Shown here: positions 44,537 to 52,754 of the stretch, piece after piece
How positions within the stretch are numbered: the stretch's first letter is position 1
Layout: every line of letters starts with the position of its first letter
From: CAZBSE01 sp964561115
GTDB taxonomy: Bacteria; Actinomycetota; Humimicrobiia; Humimicrobiales; Humimicrobiaceae
Reading direction: 5' to 3'
Assembly (NCBI GenBank): GCA_964561115.1
Contig: CAZLOE010000007.1
Location: forward strand, 1 to 53,029
Length of the DNA: 53,029 bases
The notes under the pieces: model-generated
Told to the model about the DNA's origin: nothing
The model's input: only the letters and a program-made list of their open reading frames with translations
Database searches by the model: none
Translations under genes and position numbers: made by a program

Positions 44537-44923
44537 TTAGTTTCTCTTCTTTGTTCTGCTTTCAATAAACTCTTCTAGACTGCCTGCAGGTATCCTCCAT
44601 GAACTTCTTCCTTCTCTTATCTTAAAACCCTTTAATCTTCCTGTTTTCAGAAGATCCCATATATTATCAACTGAGAGTTTTAATATTTTAGCGACCTGTT
44701 CTGCTGTATATATGACCGGCTCTTTATAACCAGGTTTTTTCTCTTCACCGCCGATAAACTCTTTTAGAAACATTTCCAGGTCTTCTTCTTTGATTCGAAT
44801 AGCTTTACCGACTCTTACCGCAGGTAGTTTTCTAAGCATTACTGCCCTTATTACCTCTGATTCACTGACACCCACCAGTTCTGAGACTTCCTTAATAGTA
44901 TATATTTTCTTATCATTATCCAT
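44537..44923 (-). CDS. DNA-binding protein with two tandem excisionase-type HTH domains
   Basis: 128 residues containing two copies of the MerR-like/excisionase helix-turn-helix (HTH_17). Copy one: YTIKEVSELVGVSESEVIRA then AVRVGKAIRIKEEDLEMFL (about residues 8-53). Copy two: YTAEQVAKILKLSVDNIWDL then WRIPAGSLEEFI (about 72-122). The linker is Lys/Glu-rich. Such proteins bind DNA as compact recognition factors; here there is no integrase or phage gene, so a chromosomal role is more likely. It starts two bases after the CpaE-like gene, indicating co-translation. Confidence 0.85.
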   Translation of the reverse strand: MDNDKKIYTIKEVSELVGVSESEVIRAVMLRKLPAVRVGKAIRIKEEDLEMFLKEFIGGEEKKPGYKEPVIYTAEQVAKILKLSVDNIWDLLKTGRLKGFKIREGRSSWRIPAGSLEEFIESRTKKRN

Positions 44924-44925
44924 TT

Positions 44926-46005
44926 CTAAAAAATAAATTTTTCCAGCCCGGACATAGCAGGCTGGAGATCCAGGATGTTAAAATGATTCCCTTCACATTC
45001 TATCATTTTCCTGTCCCTGTCAGGAATAAACAATATCTTTTCATACACGGGAATACTAAGCATCCTTTTATATCTATCTATATATTGTTCTTCCCCTGAT
45101 GATATTTTATTAAAAATTATACCTTTTTTCTGACAGCGCGGCAGAAATTTTTGAAAATCATATATTCTTGGAGCCAGTCTCATATTAGGAGATAACACCA
45201 GTATCGAAGTCGTTGAAAGATTCAGCATTTCCAGTGAAATATTATCATACCTGAATGGTATATCTGCCAGTATAATATCATATTTATTCCTTGCATGATA
45301 AATTATACTCTCCAGCATATCAATATTAAATTTATCGCTTTGATAAATAGATAAAGGCGGCTGCAAAATATCAATTTTATCGATATCCAGACTTATTACA
45401 GATTTATCAAAGGAGTCCACTTCCTGAAAAATTTTTTCAATGAACATGCTTAAATTTGGAGTCAGATCCAAACCCAGGTTGACATTTAAGTCTGATGGAC
45501 CTTCACAGAAATTCAAATCTATAATTAAAATTTTCCCTTTGACAATATCCTTAAAATACCAGGCAAGATTGAAGACTATACTAGTCTTGCCGACCCCACC
45601 CTGTATTGAATAAAAGGATATTATTTGCTGGCTGATGAACTTTAGATCATCTTTTTTTCTTCTTTTCGAGCTTGATTTTAGATTATCTATGATAAGCAAT
45701 ATTCTCTCCAGGTCTTTGAGATTTTTGATTTCGCCTAAATGTACATTTTGATAAAAAGTGCTTTTCTCATTATCTGAATCAGTGATCAAAATTTCACTTT
45801 TAGAGCTGAGGTTGAGATATTCAACAATATTTTTATAATTTTCAAATTTCGCTGACAATATTAAAAATTTTGGAAGATATTCTTCTAAATAATGGTCTAT
45901 ATATTTTATATTATCCAGGGCCAGTAAATTGTAATTTCGCAGTTTTATTTTGGATAGATTTTTAATTATTTCATTATTTTTAGTTGCAATTAAAATTGAT
46001 TCCAC
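44926..46005 (-). CDS. CpaE/MinD-like ATPase with degenerate receiver domain
   Basis: Residues 1-110 look like a receiver-type fold without the phospho-acceptor context, and 125-359 form a ParA/MinD-class ATPase. The P-loop is SIQGGVGKTS (133-142): the signature lysine of the deviant Walker motif is replaced by Q135, while K140 is kept. Walker A' is IIDLNFCEGPSDLN with D163, Walker B DIILADIP with D248. Family relatives (CpaE, TadZ) localise pilus or division machinery. It heads a unit with the tandem-HTH and small membrane genes, next to divIVA and ftsZ. A role in pole or septum localisation is an inference. Confidence 0.8.
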   Translation of the reverse strand: MESILIATKNNEIIKNLSKIKLRNYNLLALDNIKYIDHYLEEYLPKFLILSAKFENYKNIVEYLNLSSKSEILITDSDNEKSTFYQNVHLGEIKNLKDLERILLIIDNLKSSSKRRKKDDLKFISQQIISFYSIQGGVGKTSIVFNLAWYFKDIVKGKILIIDLNFCEGPSDLNVNLGLDLTPNLSMFIEKIFQEVDSFDKSVISLDIDKIDILQPPLSIYQSDKFNIDMLESIIYHARNKYDIILADIPFRYDNISLEMLNLSTTSILVLSPNMRLAPRIYDFQKFLPRCQKKGIIFNKISSGEEQYIDRYKRMLSIPVYEKILFIPDRDRKMIECEGNHFNILDLQPAMSGLEKFIF

Positions 46006-46083
46006 TTTTTATAACGTCGATGAAATAAACTTAATTAATTATCTATATTGAAATTTTCTGTAACTCTGCTAAGTAAAATTCTC

Positions 46084-46353
46084 TTAACCTGTAAGTAGTT
46101 TAGAAGTAAAATCCAAATCTTTTTCTGTTTTTATACTGATTTCTTTGTAGTTAGATCTTACACCGGAAATAATCTTTATAAACTTCTTTGGAACATCTAT
46201 TTTACCAGCAATAAATCTTATAAGCTCCCTGTTGGCTTTACCTTTTTCAGGAGGTGCTGCCAGTTTTATTTTTATTCTGTTCAGGTAGACTCCGCAAACA
46301 TCAGTCACTTTAGAATTTGGTTTTACAACCAGTTTAATGATTTCAGTCTTCAT
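46084..46353 (-). CDS. DUF167 (YggU) family protein
   Basis: Small basic protein; the family signature KIKLAAPPEKGKANRELIRFI and KFIKIISGVRSNYKEI is intact. Function unknown; YggU genes commonly sit in the yggS-proC-divIVA neighbourhood, as here. I use the ATG giving MKTEIIKLVVKPNSK, which overlaps the divIVA stop by 11 bases; the frame is open six codons further upstream. About 89 residues. Confidence 0.88.
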   Translation of the reverse strand: MKTEIIKLVVKPNSKVTDVCGVYLNRIKIKLAAPPEKGKANRELIRFIAGKIDVPKKFIKIISGVRSNYKEISIKTEKDLDFTSKLLTG

Positions 46354-47185
46354 CAGTTTTAAAGAAATCATTTATTATATCAGGATTGGCTATGTCCATC
46401 TTCTTTTTAACCCTTTTTGGTTTATAGCCGCTCTCTTCTTTCTCTTCCATATCATCAGTTTGCTCAGACTCTGGTTTTTTTTCCTCTTCAGCTATATCTT
46501 TCTCTTTATCTGCTTCTGCTGCTTCTTCTTCTTCTTCATCATCTCTTTTACTCTCATGTTTTCCTTCTTTACTTTCCTCTTCTTTTTCTTTATTGCTCTC
46601 TGCTTCTAATTCTTCTACAAGAGAAAGACTCTCTTTCATGTCATCTTCTTCTTTATTTTCTTTAAAATCTTTGTCCATTATGATTTTACCAATATCCAGG
46701 TTCTTTTTTTCAGTTTCTGAAAAACTTATGGTCTTACTTATTCCCGTCTTTGAGGTTAATTCCTTAAACTCATCTATTAGATTTGAAATCTTCTTTTTAA
46801 AATCCTCGTATTCTTCACCAAGTTCTGATATATCTTTTTCCAATTGAGCTTTTTTACTTAATAAATCTTTATAAGACTCTTCCTCTTTTGAAACTGCCTC
46901 TTTTACCATTTCTTCTGCTTCTCTCTTTGCTTTCTGTTTTATGTCCTCTGCGACCTTATGCGCTGAAACCAGAGTATCCTGTATAACCTTCTTCATTTCA
47001 ACAGAATCCTCGCCTTCCTCATATCTCTGCTTATCCAATGCATTCTGAAGTTCAATATTAGCCTTTTTTAATTTATCAAATTCTAAAGCAAGAGAATCCA
47101 GGAATTCATCGACTTCTTCAGGTTTATATCCCTTGAACACAATATGAAATTCTTTTTTTTGGATATTTTCCGAATCCATATCCAT
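46343..47185 (-). CDS. divIVA: DivIVA domain protein with long acidic tail
   Basis: Membrane-curvature-sensing coiled-coil protein that marks poles and septa. The N-terminal binding domain reads FHIVFKGYKPEEVDEFLDSL; a long coiled coil covers about residues 25-150. Residues about 165-260 are a low-complexity Glu/Lys/Asp region, followed by a basic patch (YKPKRVKKK) and a conserved-looking terminus NPDIINDFFKTDED. I choose the ATG five bases after GGAGG, giving 280 residues; a GTG six codons upstream overlaps that box. A promoter is visible upstream. Confidence 0.9.
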   Translation of the reverse strand: MDMDSENIQKKEFHIVFKGYKPEEVDEFLDSLALEFDKLKKANIELQNALDKQRYEEGEDSVEMKKVIQDTLVSAHKVAEDIKQKAKREAEEMVKEAVSKEEESYKDLLSKKAQLEKDISELGEEYEDFKKKISNLIDEFKELTSKTGISKTISFSETEKKNLDIGKIIMDKDFKENKEEDDMKESLSLVEELEAESNKEKEEESKEGKHESKRDDEEEEEAAEADKEKDIAEEEKKPESEQTDDMEEKEESGYKPKRVKKKMDIANPDIINDFFKTDED

Positions 47186-47260
47186 TATTGCCTCCAAACA
47201 CACTTTATTGCTACATATATATTACTTTTTTAATACATTTATGTAAGTATTGACTTAACT

Positions 47261-47289
47261 ATTATAATCCTCAATATAATAAAACTCAA
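47261..47289 (-). promoter_or_regulatory. Candidate promoter of divIVA
   Basis: On the minus strand TTGAGT (47284-47289), 17-base spacer, TATAAT (47261-47266). A start near 47254 leaves a leader of about 69 bases before the divIVA ribosome-binding site. The rest of the 230-base gap to proC is AT-rich and shows no gene. Confidence 0.45.
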
Positions 47290-47417
47290 TAAAAAACCTT
47301 CAATCTTTGTAATATCACAATTTTATAAATATTATTAAAAATATTCCATTATTGTCAACCATAAAAATATTAGCTTACAAAAAAGGTTTACTTTTGAACA
47401 GTAAAGTCACCTTTTCA

Positions 47418-48239
47418 TCAATCCATAGAATCCTGAAGCTCTTCTGCTCTTTTTCTTGCACTTTCAACAGCATCGTAGATTATCTTTTTAAAATTATTTT
47501 TGTTAAATTCCTCCAGGGCTTTCTCTGTAGTACCTCCCGGAGATGCAACCATTTTTATTAAATCATCTAATCCGACTTCAGATTTCTTAATAGTAATCCC
47601 CGACCCAATTACAGTTCCTGCCACCAGTTTTTTAGCCGTCTTCAGACTTAGTCCGTTTTTTACTCCAGCCTCAATTAAATATTTGCAGAAAAGAAAAAAA
47701 TAAGCCGGGCCGCTTCCATTTAAAGCAGTTGCTATATTCTGATACTTTTCTTCAATTACTACATAATCGCCTATATTTCTAATCAAGCTCTCAGAAAATG
47801 CTAAATCTTCATCTGCTGCAAACCTGCTTTTACTTATCGCTGCCATACCTTTTTTAAATAATGCAGGGGTATTGGGCATTATTCTTATCACTGGAACATT
47901 TAAATTTAATTTTTTTTCTATATAACCGGTAGGAACACCGGCAATAATACTGATGATGGTACTGCTTCTGCAGTCAAAATTACCCTTTATCTCTTCCAGT
48001 ACATTTTTAATATTCTGGGGTTTTACAGCCAGCAAGATATATCTGGATATAACTGACACTTCAATGGATCCTCCTGCAGGATATATTTTATAAGTTTTTT
48101 CAATATACTTTCTCCTGCTGCTGTCTTTATCATAGAATACTATTTCACTACACTTCAAAAACCCGGATTTTAGTATTCCTTTAAGCAGCGCTTCACCCAT
48201 GTTCCCACAGCCTATTATTCCTAATTTATAACTATTCAA
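47418..48239 (-). CDS. proC: Pyrroline-5-carboxylate reductase
   Basis: NAD(P)H-dependent last step of proline synthesis. The nucleotide loop is LGIIGCGNMGEALLKGIL; VKPQNIKNVL, RIMPNTPALFKKGM and the C-terminal signature TALNGSGPAYFFLF with MVASPGGTTEKALEEF are all typical. Length is 273. It lies in the conserved position between sepF and divIVA, 19 bases after sepF. Confidence 0.97.
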   Translation of the reverse strand: MNSYKLGIIGCGNMGEALLKGILKSGFLKCSEIVFYDKDSSRRKYIEKTYKIYPAGGSIEVSVISRYILLAVKPQNIKNVLEEIKGNFDCRSSTIISIIAGVPTGYIEKKLNLNVPVIRIMPNTPALFKKGMAAISKSRFAADEDLAFSESLIRNIGDYVVIEEKYQNIATALNGSGPAYFFLFCKYLIEAGVKNGLSLKTAKKLVAGTVIGSGITIKKSEVGLDDLIKMVASPGGTTEKALEEFNKNNFKKIIYDAVESARKRAEELQDSMD

Positions 48240-48258
48240 TTAACTACCTCAATATTTT

Positions 48259-48771
48259 TTAAAAATTATTATAAAAACCTTCTTCCCTAAGCAGTTCCTT
48301 TTCTTCCGAACTGACTTCTACATTATAGGGAGTAATCAAAAAAACTTTGTCCGCTACTTTCTTTATATTCCCTTCCAGGGCATAAGTAAGACCACTGCAA
48401 AAATCGATAACTCTTTTGGCAATATCCTGATTTGCTTTTTGAAGATTTATTATCACGGGTATATTTTCCTTAAAATTATCAGCGATTATCTGTATCTCTT
48501 CAAATTCCTTAGGTTCTGCAACAAATACTCTTGATTCTACTTTATCCTTGGAAGAACTCAGCAACGAAACCTTTTTACGCTCTCTAGGTTTAAAAATATG
48601 ACCTCTCCTTTCATCATCTATATTGATACTTGTATCAATTTTAATGTCCTTTACCTTTGATCCTCTTTTTTTTATTTCCCTTTTGTTTTTTGGGGTGGTA
48701 TCTTTATAATCCTTATAATCTTCATCAGATAAGCCTAAAAAAGAAAGAGCTCTTTTAAAAAATCCACTCAT
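48259..48771 (-). CDS. sepF: Cell division protein SepF
   Basis: Membrane-associated ring protein that tethers FtsZ and can substitute for FtsA functions. The N-terminal amphipathic helix (MSGFFKRALSFLGL) binds membrane, a charged linker covers about 20-80, and the C-terminal SepF fold has VFVAEPKEFEEIQIIADNFK, VIINLQKANQDIAKRVIDF and GNIKKVADKVFLITP. 170 residues using the ATG after GGAGG; a TTG one codon upstream lies too close to that box. Confidence 0.95.
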   Translation of the reverse strand: MSGFFKRALSFLGLSDEDYKDYKDTTPKNKREIKKRGSKVKDIKIDTSINIDDERRGHIFKPRERKKVSLLSSSKDKVESRVFVAEPKEFEEIQIIADNFKENIPVIINLQKANQDIAKRVIDFCSGLTYALEGNIKKVADKVFLITPYNVEVSSEEKELLREEGFYNNF

Positions 48772-48799
48772 CAATCCTCCTCTATATATTATTACAATT

Positions 48800-49507
48800 T
48801 TATTTAAAAATAATTGTACCTATCCTTACCATAGTAGCACCTTCTTCAATGGCTATCTTAAAATCATTACTCATTCCCATTGAAAGTTCGGTAAGTTTTA
48901 TACAGCCGAAATCTTTGTTCAAATTATCCTTTAAAATTCTTAATCTCCTAAAAATTTTCCTTATAAGTCCGAAATCATCAGTTAACGGTGCTATAGTCAT
49001 CAATCCCACAATTTTAGTATTTCTATAATTCAATGCCTTACTAATGAAACTATACAGGTCTTCGGGATCTATGCCGTATTTTGTCTCTTCCCCGGAAATA
49101 TTTAACTCTATTAACAATTTTTGTATTTTATTATTCTTTTTTGATTCATCATCTACTTTAATCAAAGTACTTATCTTATCTATAGAATGAATAAAGTCTA
49201 CTCGTGGAACAACGATTTTTGCCTTTCTCCTCTGAAGATGCCCTATGAAGTGCCATACTGAATTTTTTCTTACCATATTGTATTTTTCTTTCAGCTCTTC
49301 AGCTCTGTTCTCACCAAAGTTCTTTATCCCCAGTCCGGAGATCAGTCTCACCTGCTCGGCTGAAGCATACTTGGTTGCTGCTATAAGAGTTATATCCTTC
49401 ATAGCTCTGCCGGTCTCTCTGCAGGTCGTGTATATTTCTTTCTTTAAATTATTAATATTTTCCCTTAATTTATAATCCTGCCCTTTTAGAATTTTCTTTT
49501 CATTCAC
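48800..49507 (-). CDS. yggS: PLP homeostasis protein YggS (PLPBP)
   Basis: Single-domain alanine-racemase-like barrel that binds pyridoxal phosphate through the lysine of LIAATKYASAEQV. GENRAEELKEKY, WHFIGHLQRRKAK, INISGEE-type (LNISGEETKYG) and LSMGMSNDFKIAIEEGATMVRIGT follow. I start at a GTG with AGGT five bases upstream; an in-frame TTG eight codons earlier overlaps the pgeF stop. About 235 residues. It controls PLP levels rather than acting as a metabolic enzyme in characterised bacteria. Confidence 0.94.
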   Translation of the reverse strand: MNEKKILKGQDYKLRENINNLKKEIYTTCRETGRAMKDITLIAATKYASAEQVRLISGLGIKNFGENRAEELKEKYNMVRKNSVWHFIGHLQRRKAKIVVPRVDFIHSIDKISTLIKVDDESKKNNKIQKLLIELNISGEETKYGIDPEDLYSFISKALNYRNTKIVGLMTIAPLTDDFGLIRKIFRRLRILKDNLNKDFGCIKLTELSMGMSNDFKIAIEEGATMVRIGTIIFK

Positions 49508-49517
49508 AATTGACCTA

Positions 49518-50321
49518 TCACCTTGATTCAATAATTGCTATACCTGCCTGCCTTCCAGTTATTCTGCTCTTCCTGTAAGAAAAAAAACCGGGATTGCAGC
49601 AGGTACACACTTTACAATCAAAAATATTTTCTTTTTTAAGTCCTAATTCTTGCAGCTGTATATAATTTACCTTCACCAGATCTAAAAAAATATCGCTGTT
49701 TTTCTTTGAATAAAATTTTCTATTGTCAAATCTTTCTATAAATTCTTTTATTAAGGAATCCCTGACTTTATAGCAGCATTTTCTTATACTGGGTCCAAAT
49801 GATACAAATAAGTCATCTGTCCTGCTTTTAAATATATCTTTCATAAATAAAATCGCTTTAGAAACCAATCTATAAAGGGTGCCCTTCCAACCGGCATGAA
49901 CAGCTGCAATCACTTTTTTATTAACATCTGCTATAAGTATTAGATTGCAATCTGCACCCATGACCATTACCGGAAAATCTTTCCGATCAGTTATTATACA
50001 ATCAGCTTCTTCTAAAATCTCATCCGAATTATAATTTTTATCCTTATCGATTTTTATTATTCTGCTTCCATGAACCTGTTTTATAGAATATATTTTTTCT
50101 GATCTATCAAATCCGATTTTATCTAAGATTACATCTCTATTATTTCTGACATTGGCTCTATCATCGCCTACATTGTAATCTACATTTAACGATTTGAATT
50201 TACCTCTGCTGGAGCCTCCGTATCTTGTAGTAAAGCAAAATATTATTCTGTGATTATTTCTTAAATAGGGGTATGTATATAATTGAAAATCATTCAATAG
50301 TGTCTTTTTTACAATTATCAT
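49518..50321 (-). CDS. pgeF: Laccase-domain purine nucleoside phosphorylase / peptidoglycan editing factor
   Basis: YfiH/YlmD family enzyme of 267 residues. Zinc ligands are in VIAAVHAGWKGTL (His), SFGPSIRKCCYKV (Cys) and an upstream His in IKQVHGSRI; the C-terminal CNPGFFSYRKSRITGRQAG is the usual ending. Members cleave purine nucleosides, and E. coli PgeF edits peptidoglycan precursors. It lies between ftsZ and yggS as in many monoderm genomes. Only ten bases separate it from ftsZ. Confidence 0.94.
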   Translation of the reverse strand: MIIVKKTLLNDFQLYTYPYLRNNHRIIFCFTTRYGGSSRGKFKSLNVDYNVGDDRANVRNNRDVILDKIGFDRSEKIYSIKQVHGSRIIKIDKDKNYNSDEILEEADCIITDRKDFPVMVMGADCNLILIADVNKKVIAAVHAGWKGTLYRLVSKAILFMKDIFKSRTDDLFVSFGPSIRKCCYKVRDSLIKEFIERFDNRKFYSKKNSDIFLDLVKVNYIQLQELGLKKENIFDCKVCTCCNPGFFSYRKSRITGRQAGIAIIESR

Positions 50322-50331
50322 TTAAAATAAG

Positions 50332-51474
50332 CTACTTTTTATTTTTTCTCAAGAAGGTAGGTATATCAAGATAATCATCTTCATCCAATGACCTCAGATC
50401 TTCTTCTGTTACCTTCTTTGAACCTTCCTTTTTATATTTTCCCGCCAGTACGTCTTTTTCAAATTCAAATAGTTTTTCCTCCATTTCTTTTTTCGCTCTT
50501 GTCTCACCCTCTTCTTTCTTTTTCTTGGTCCTGCGGGATTCAAACCCGGTTGCTATAATAGTGACCTTTACCCTGTCATTCATACTCTCATCGACAACAG
50601 CGCCAAAAATTATATTCGTATGGGGTCCGGAGGCATTTCTTATTATTTCTGCGGCCTGATTAACCTCAAAAAGTTTTAAATCGGGTCCGCCTGATATATT
50701 TAATAAAATTCCATTTGCTCCCTCTATGGAAGTCTCAATCAAAGGGCTTTCGATAGCATTCTGAGCAGCCTTTATAGCCCTGTTTTCACCAGCAGCAGAC
50801 CCATCCCCTAAAATCGCGTTACCTGCATTTTTTATTATTGCCTTGACATCTGCAAAATCAAGATTTATCAGTCCTGGCAGAGTTATTAAATCAGTGACTC
50901 CTCTAACACCTGCCTTAAGAACATTGTCAGCGAGTTTAAAAGCATCCAGCAAGGTGGTCTTTTCATCCGAGATCTCCAGCAGTCTGTCATTCGGTATTAT
51001 TATAAGAGTATCGACTTTATCTTTTAGATTCTCAATACCCTCTTCAGCCTGCATGATCCTTTTTCTTCCCTCAAAGGTAAATGGCTTTGTTGCAACAGCC
51101 ACTGTCAGACATCCTGCAGCCCTTGCCGCTGCAGCAATTATTGGAGCTGCACCTGTTCCGGTTCCCCCTCCCTCTCCTAATGTAAGAAATATCATATCCG
51201 CATCTTTAACCACTTCTTTTATTGATTCTATAGATTTTTCTGCAGCATCTCGGCCGATTTCAGGATTGGATCCTGCCCCCAGGCCGCTTTCGCCGATCAA
51301 CACTTTCCTATCGGCACCTGACATCATAAGAGCCTGGGCATCGGTATTTATAGCTATAAACTCACACCCGCTTAAATTATCCTGCATCATCCTGTTAATG
51401 GCGTTACTGCCTCCGCCTCCGATCCCTACGACTCTTATAACCGCGTAATAACTTTTATCAAAGTCTAATCCCAC
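50332..51474 (-). CDS. ftsZ: Cell division GTPase FtsZ
   Basis: Tubulin homologue forming the division ring. IRVVGIGGGGSNAINRMM begins the GTP-binding domain; the tubulin signature GGGTGTG is at 102-108; the T7 catalytic loop NLDFADVKAII is intact. A charged linker (about 320-365, Lys/Glu-rich) leads to the C-terminal peptide YLDIPTFLRKN that binds FtsA and SepF, both encoded alongside. 380 residues, three bases after ftsA. Confidence 0.98.
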   Translation of the reverse strand: MGLDFDKSYYAVIRVVGIGGGGSNAINRMMQDNLSGCEFIAINTDAQALMMSGADRKVLIGESGLGAGSNPEIGRDAAEKSIESIKEVVKDADMIFLTLGEGGGTGTGAAPIIAAAARAAGCLTVAVATKPFTFEGRKRIMQAEEGIENLKDKVDTLIIIPNDRLLEISDEKTTLLDAFKLADNVLKAGVRGVTDLITLPGLINLDFADVKAIIKNAGNAILGDGSAAGENRAIKAAQNAIESPLIETSIEGANGILLNISGGPDLKLFEVNQAAEIIRNASGPHTNIIFGAVVDESMNDRVKVTIIATGFESRRTKKKKEEGETRAKKEMEEKLFEFEKDVLAGKYKKEGSKKVTEEDLRSLDEDDYLDIPTFLRKNKK

Positions 51475-51476
51475 GT

Positions 51477-52736
51477 TTATCCCCTACCTTCATTTTTTAA
51501 AATTTTTAAAATAAATTCTCTGAATTTGCTTATAAAACCTGCATACTGATCTCTTTTTTCTCCCACCTGACTTATATCCGCGTAATTTTCCAGTTGAGAA
51601 GCATATTTTAATAAACCTACACCTGTAGAATAAATGGGATTGGTAATCACCTCTGAAGGCCCTTCAACATCATTAGGAGTCCCAAGCCTTACCGGTAAAC
51701 CAAAAACCGAATTTGCCAATGCAGCTATACCCTTCAGCATCGATGTCCCGCCTGTTATGACCAGGCCGCATGGTACTTCGTGTATAAGGCTATAATTTTC
51801 AATCTTTTCTCTAACCAGGCTCAGCAGCTCCTTTACCCTGCAGTTTACTATATTATACAGGCGTATGTTTAAAGTTGTTTTATTGCTGTCGATTTTAATA
51901 TCACCTATATTCATTTTATTCAAAGTTTCATAAAAATTATAGTCAACATTTGCAAATTTCTTCTTTATTTCTTCTGCTTTGGTAAAAGTCACATTCAGGC
52001 CGACAGAAATATCATTGGTTATCAGATTTCCACCCACTGGGAGACAATATGTAAAAACCATTTTTTTATTCTTATATATGGCAACATCCGTAGTGCCTCC
52101 CCCAATATCAAGAAGCATGACTCCGCTTTCCTTTTCCTCCGGTGTAAGTACTGCTTCACTTGAAGCCAGGGCCTCTACAATTATATCTTCGATTTCTATT
52201 TTAGCTGCTTTTACGCTGTTGACCACATTATTTATTAAAGAAGCTGTTCCGTAAACAGCAAGAAGCTCGACCGATAACTTATCAGCCGACAGACCTATGG
52301 GGTCAATTATCCCTTTTTCCCCATCAATAACAAATTGTTTGATCAAGGTATGAATAATCTCATGTTCTGATAATACATTTACTTTATTAGCCCGGGAAAT
52401 AAGTTTATCTACATCCGTCTTCCTTATTATATTATTTGGGGAACCGACATCTACTTCACTCCAATTACTGACAAAAGAAATATGTTTTCCGGTAACACCT
52501 ATATAGGCATTCTCTACAAACATCTTGGTAGATTTTTCAGCAATCTCTACTGATCTAAGTATGGACTTAGTGGCTTCATTGATATCTATAATAAGACCTT
52601 TTTTTATCCCTTTACACCCGGAAATCCCATAACCTTCTATCTCAAGTATATTCTTTTTATTTACTCTTCCGATTAAAGTTATGACCTTTGTAGTGCCTAT
52701 ATCAATACCGACCAGGCAACCATCATTCGATGCCAA
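51477..52736 (-). CDS. ftsA: Cell division protein FtsA
   Basis: Actin-like ATPase that links FtsZ to the membrane. Phosphate loops GIDIGTTKVITLIG and MLLDIGGGTTDVAIY, the 1C domain (VENAYIGVTGKHI) and GLVITGGTSMLKGIAALA are present. The C-terminus ends in a short amphipathic helix (FREFILKILKNEG) suited to membrane binding. 419 residues. Start is TTG, supported by GGAGG five bases upstream. Presence of both FtsA and SepF is typical of several Firmicutes and related phyla. Confidence 0.97.
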   Translation of the reverse strand: MASNDGCLVGIDIGTTKVITLIGRVNKKNILEIEGYGISGCKGIKKGLIIDINEATKSILRSVEIAEKSTKMFVENAYIGVTGKHISFVSNWSEVDVGSPNNIIRKTDVDKLISRANKVNVLSEHEIIHTLIKQFVIDGEKGIIDPIGLSADKLSVELLAVYGTASLINNVVNSVKAAKIEIEDIIVEALASSEAVLTPEEKESGVMLLDIGGGTTDVAIYKNKKMVFTYCLPVGGNLITNDISVGLNVTFTKAEEIKKKFANVDYNFYETLNKMNIGDIKIDSNKTTLNIRLYNIVNCRVKELLSLVREKIENYSLIHEVPCGLVITGGTSMLKGIAALANSVFGLPVRLGTPNDVEGPSEVITNPIYSTGVGLLKYASQLENYADISQVGEKRDQYAGFISKFREFILKILKNEGRG

Positions 52737-52754
52737 TCAAACCTCCAATATCTT

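Noticed and set aside
44537..44923. Prophage or integrative element signalled by an excisionase-like gene
   Set aside because: No integrase, attachment repeats or phage genes nearby; the tRNA-Gly gene is intact and 6 kb away with no duplicated end.
46337..46847. Hydrophobic, Phe/Leu/Ser-rich plus-strand frames opposite divIVA
   Set aside because: They arise from the antisense of the Glu/Lys-rich divIVA tail; apparent membrane proteins are an artefact of composition.
50843..51448. Long plus-strand frame opposite ftsZ
   Set aside because: Antisense shadow of ftsZ; low-complexity Ser/Ala/Pro content and no ribosome-binding site.
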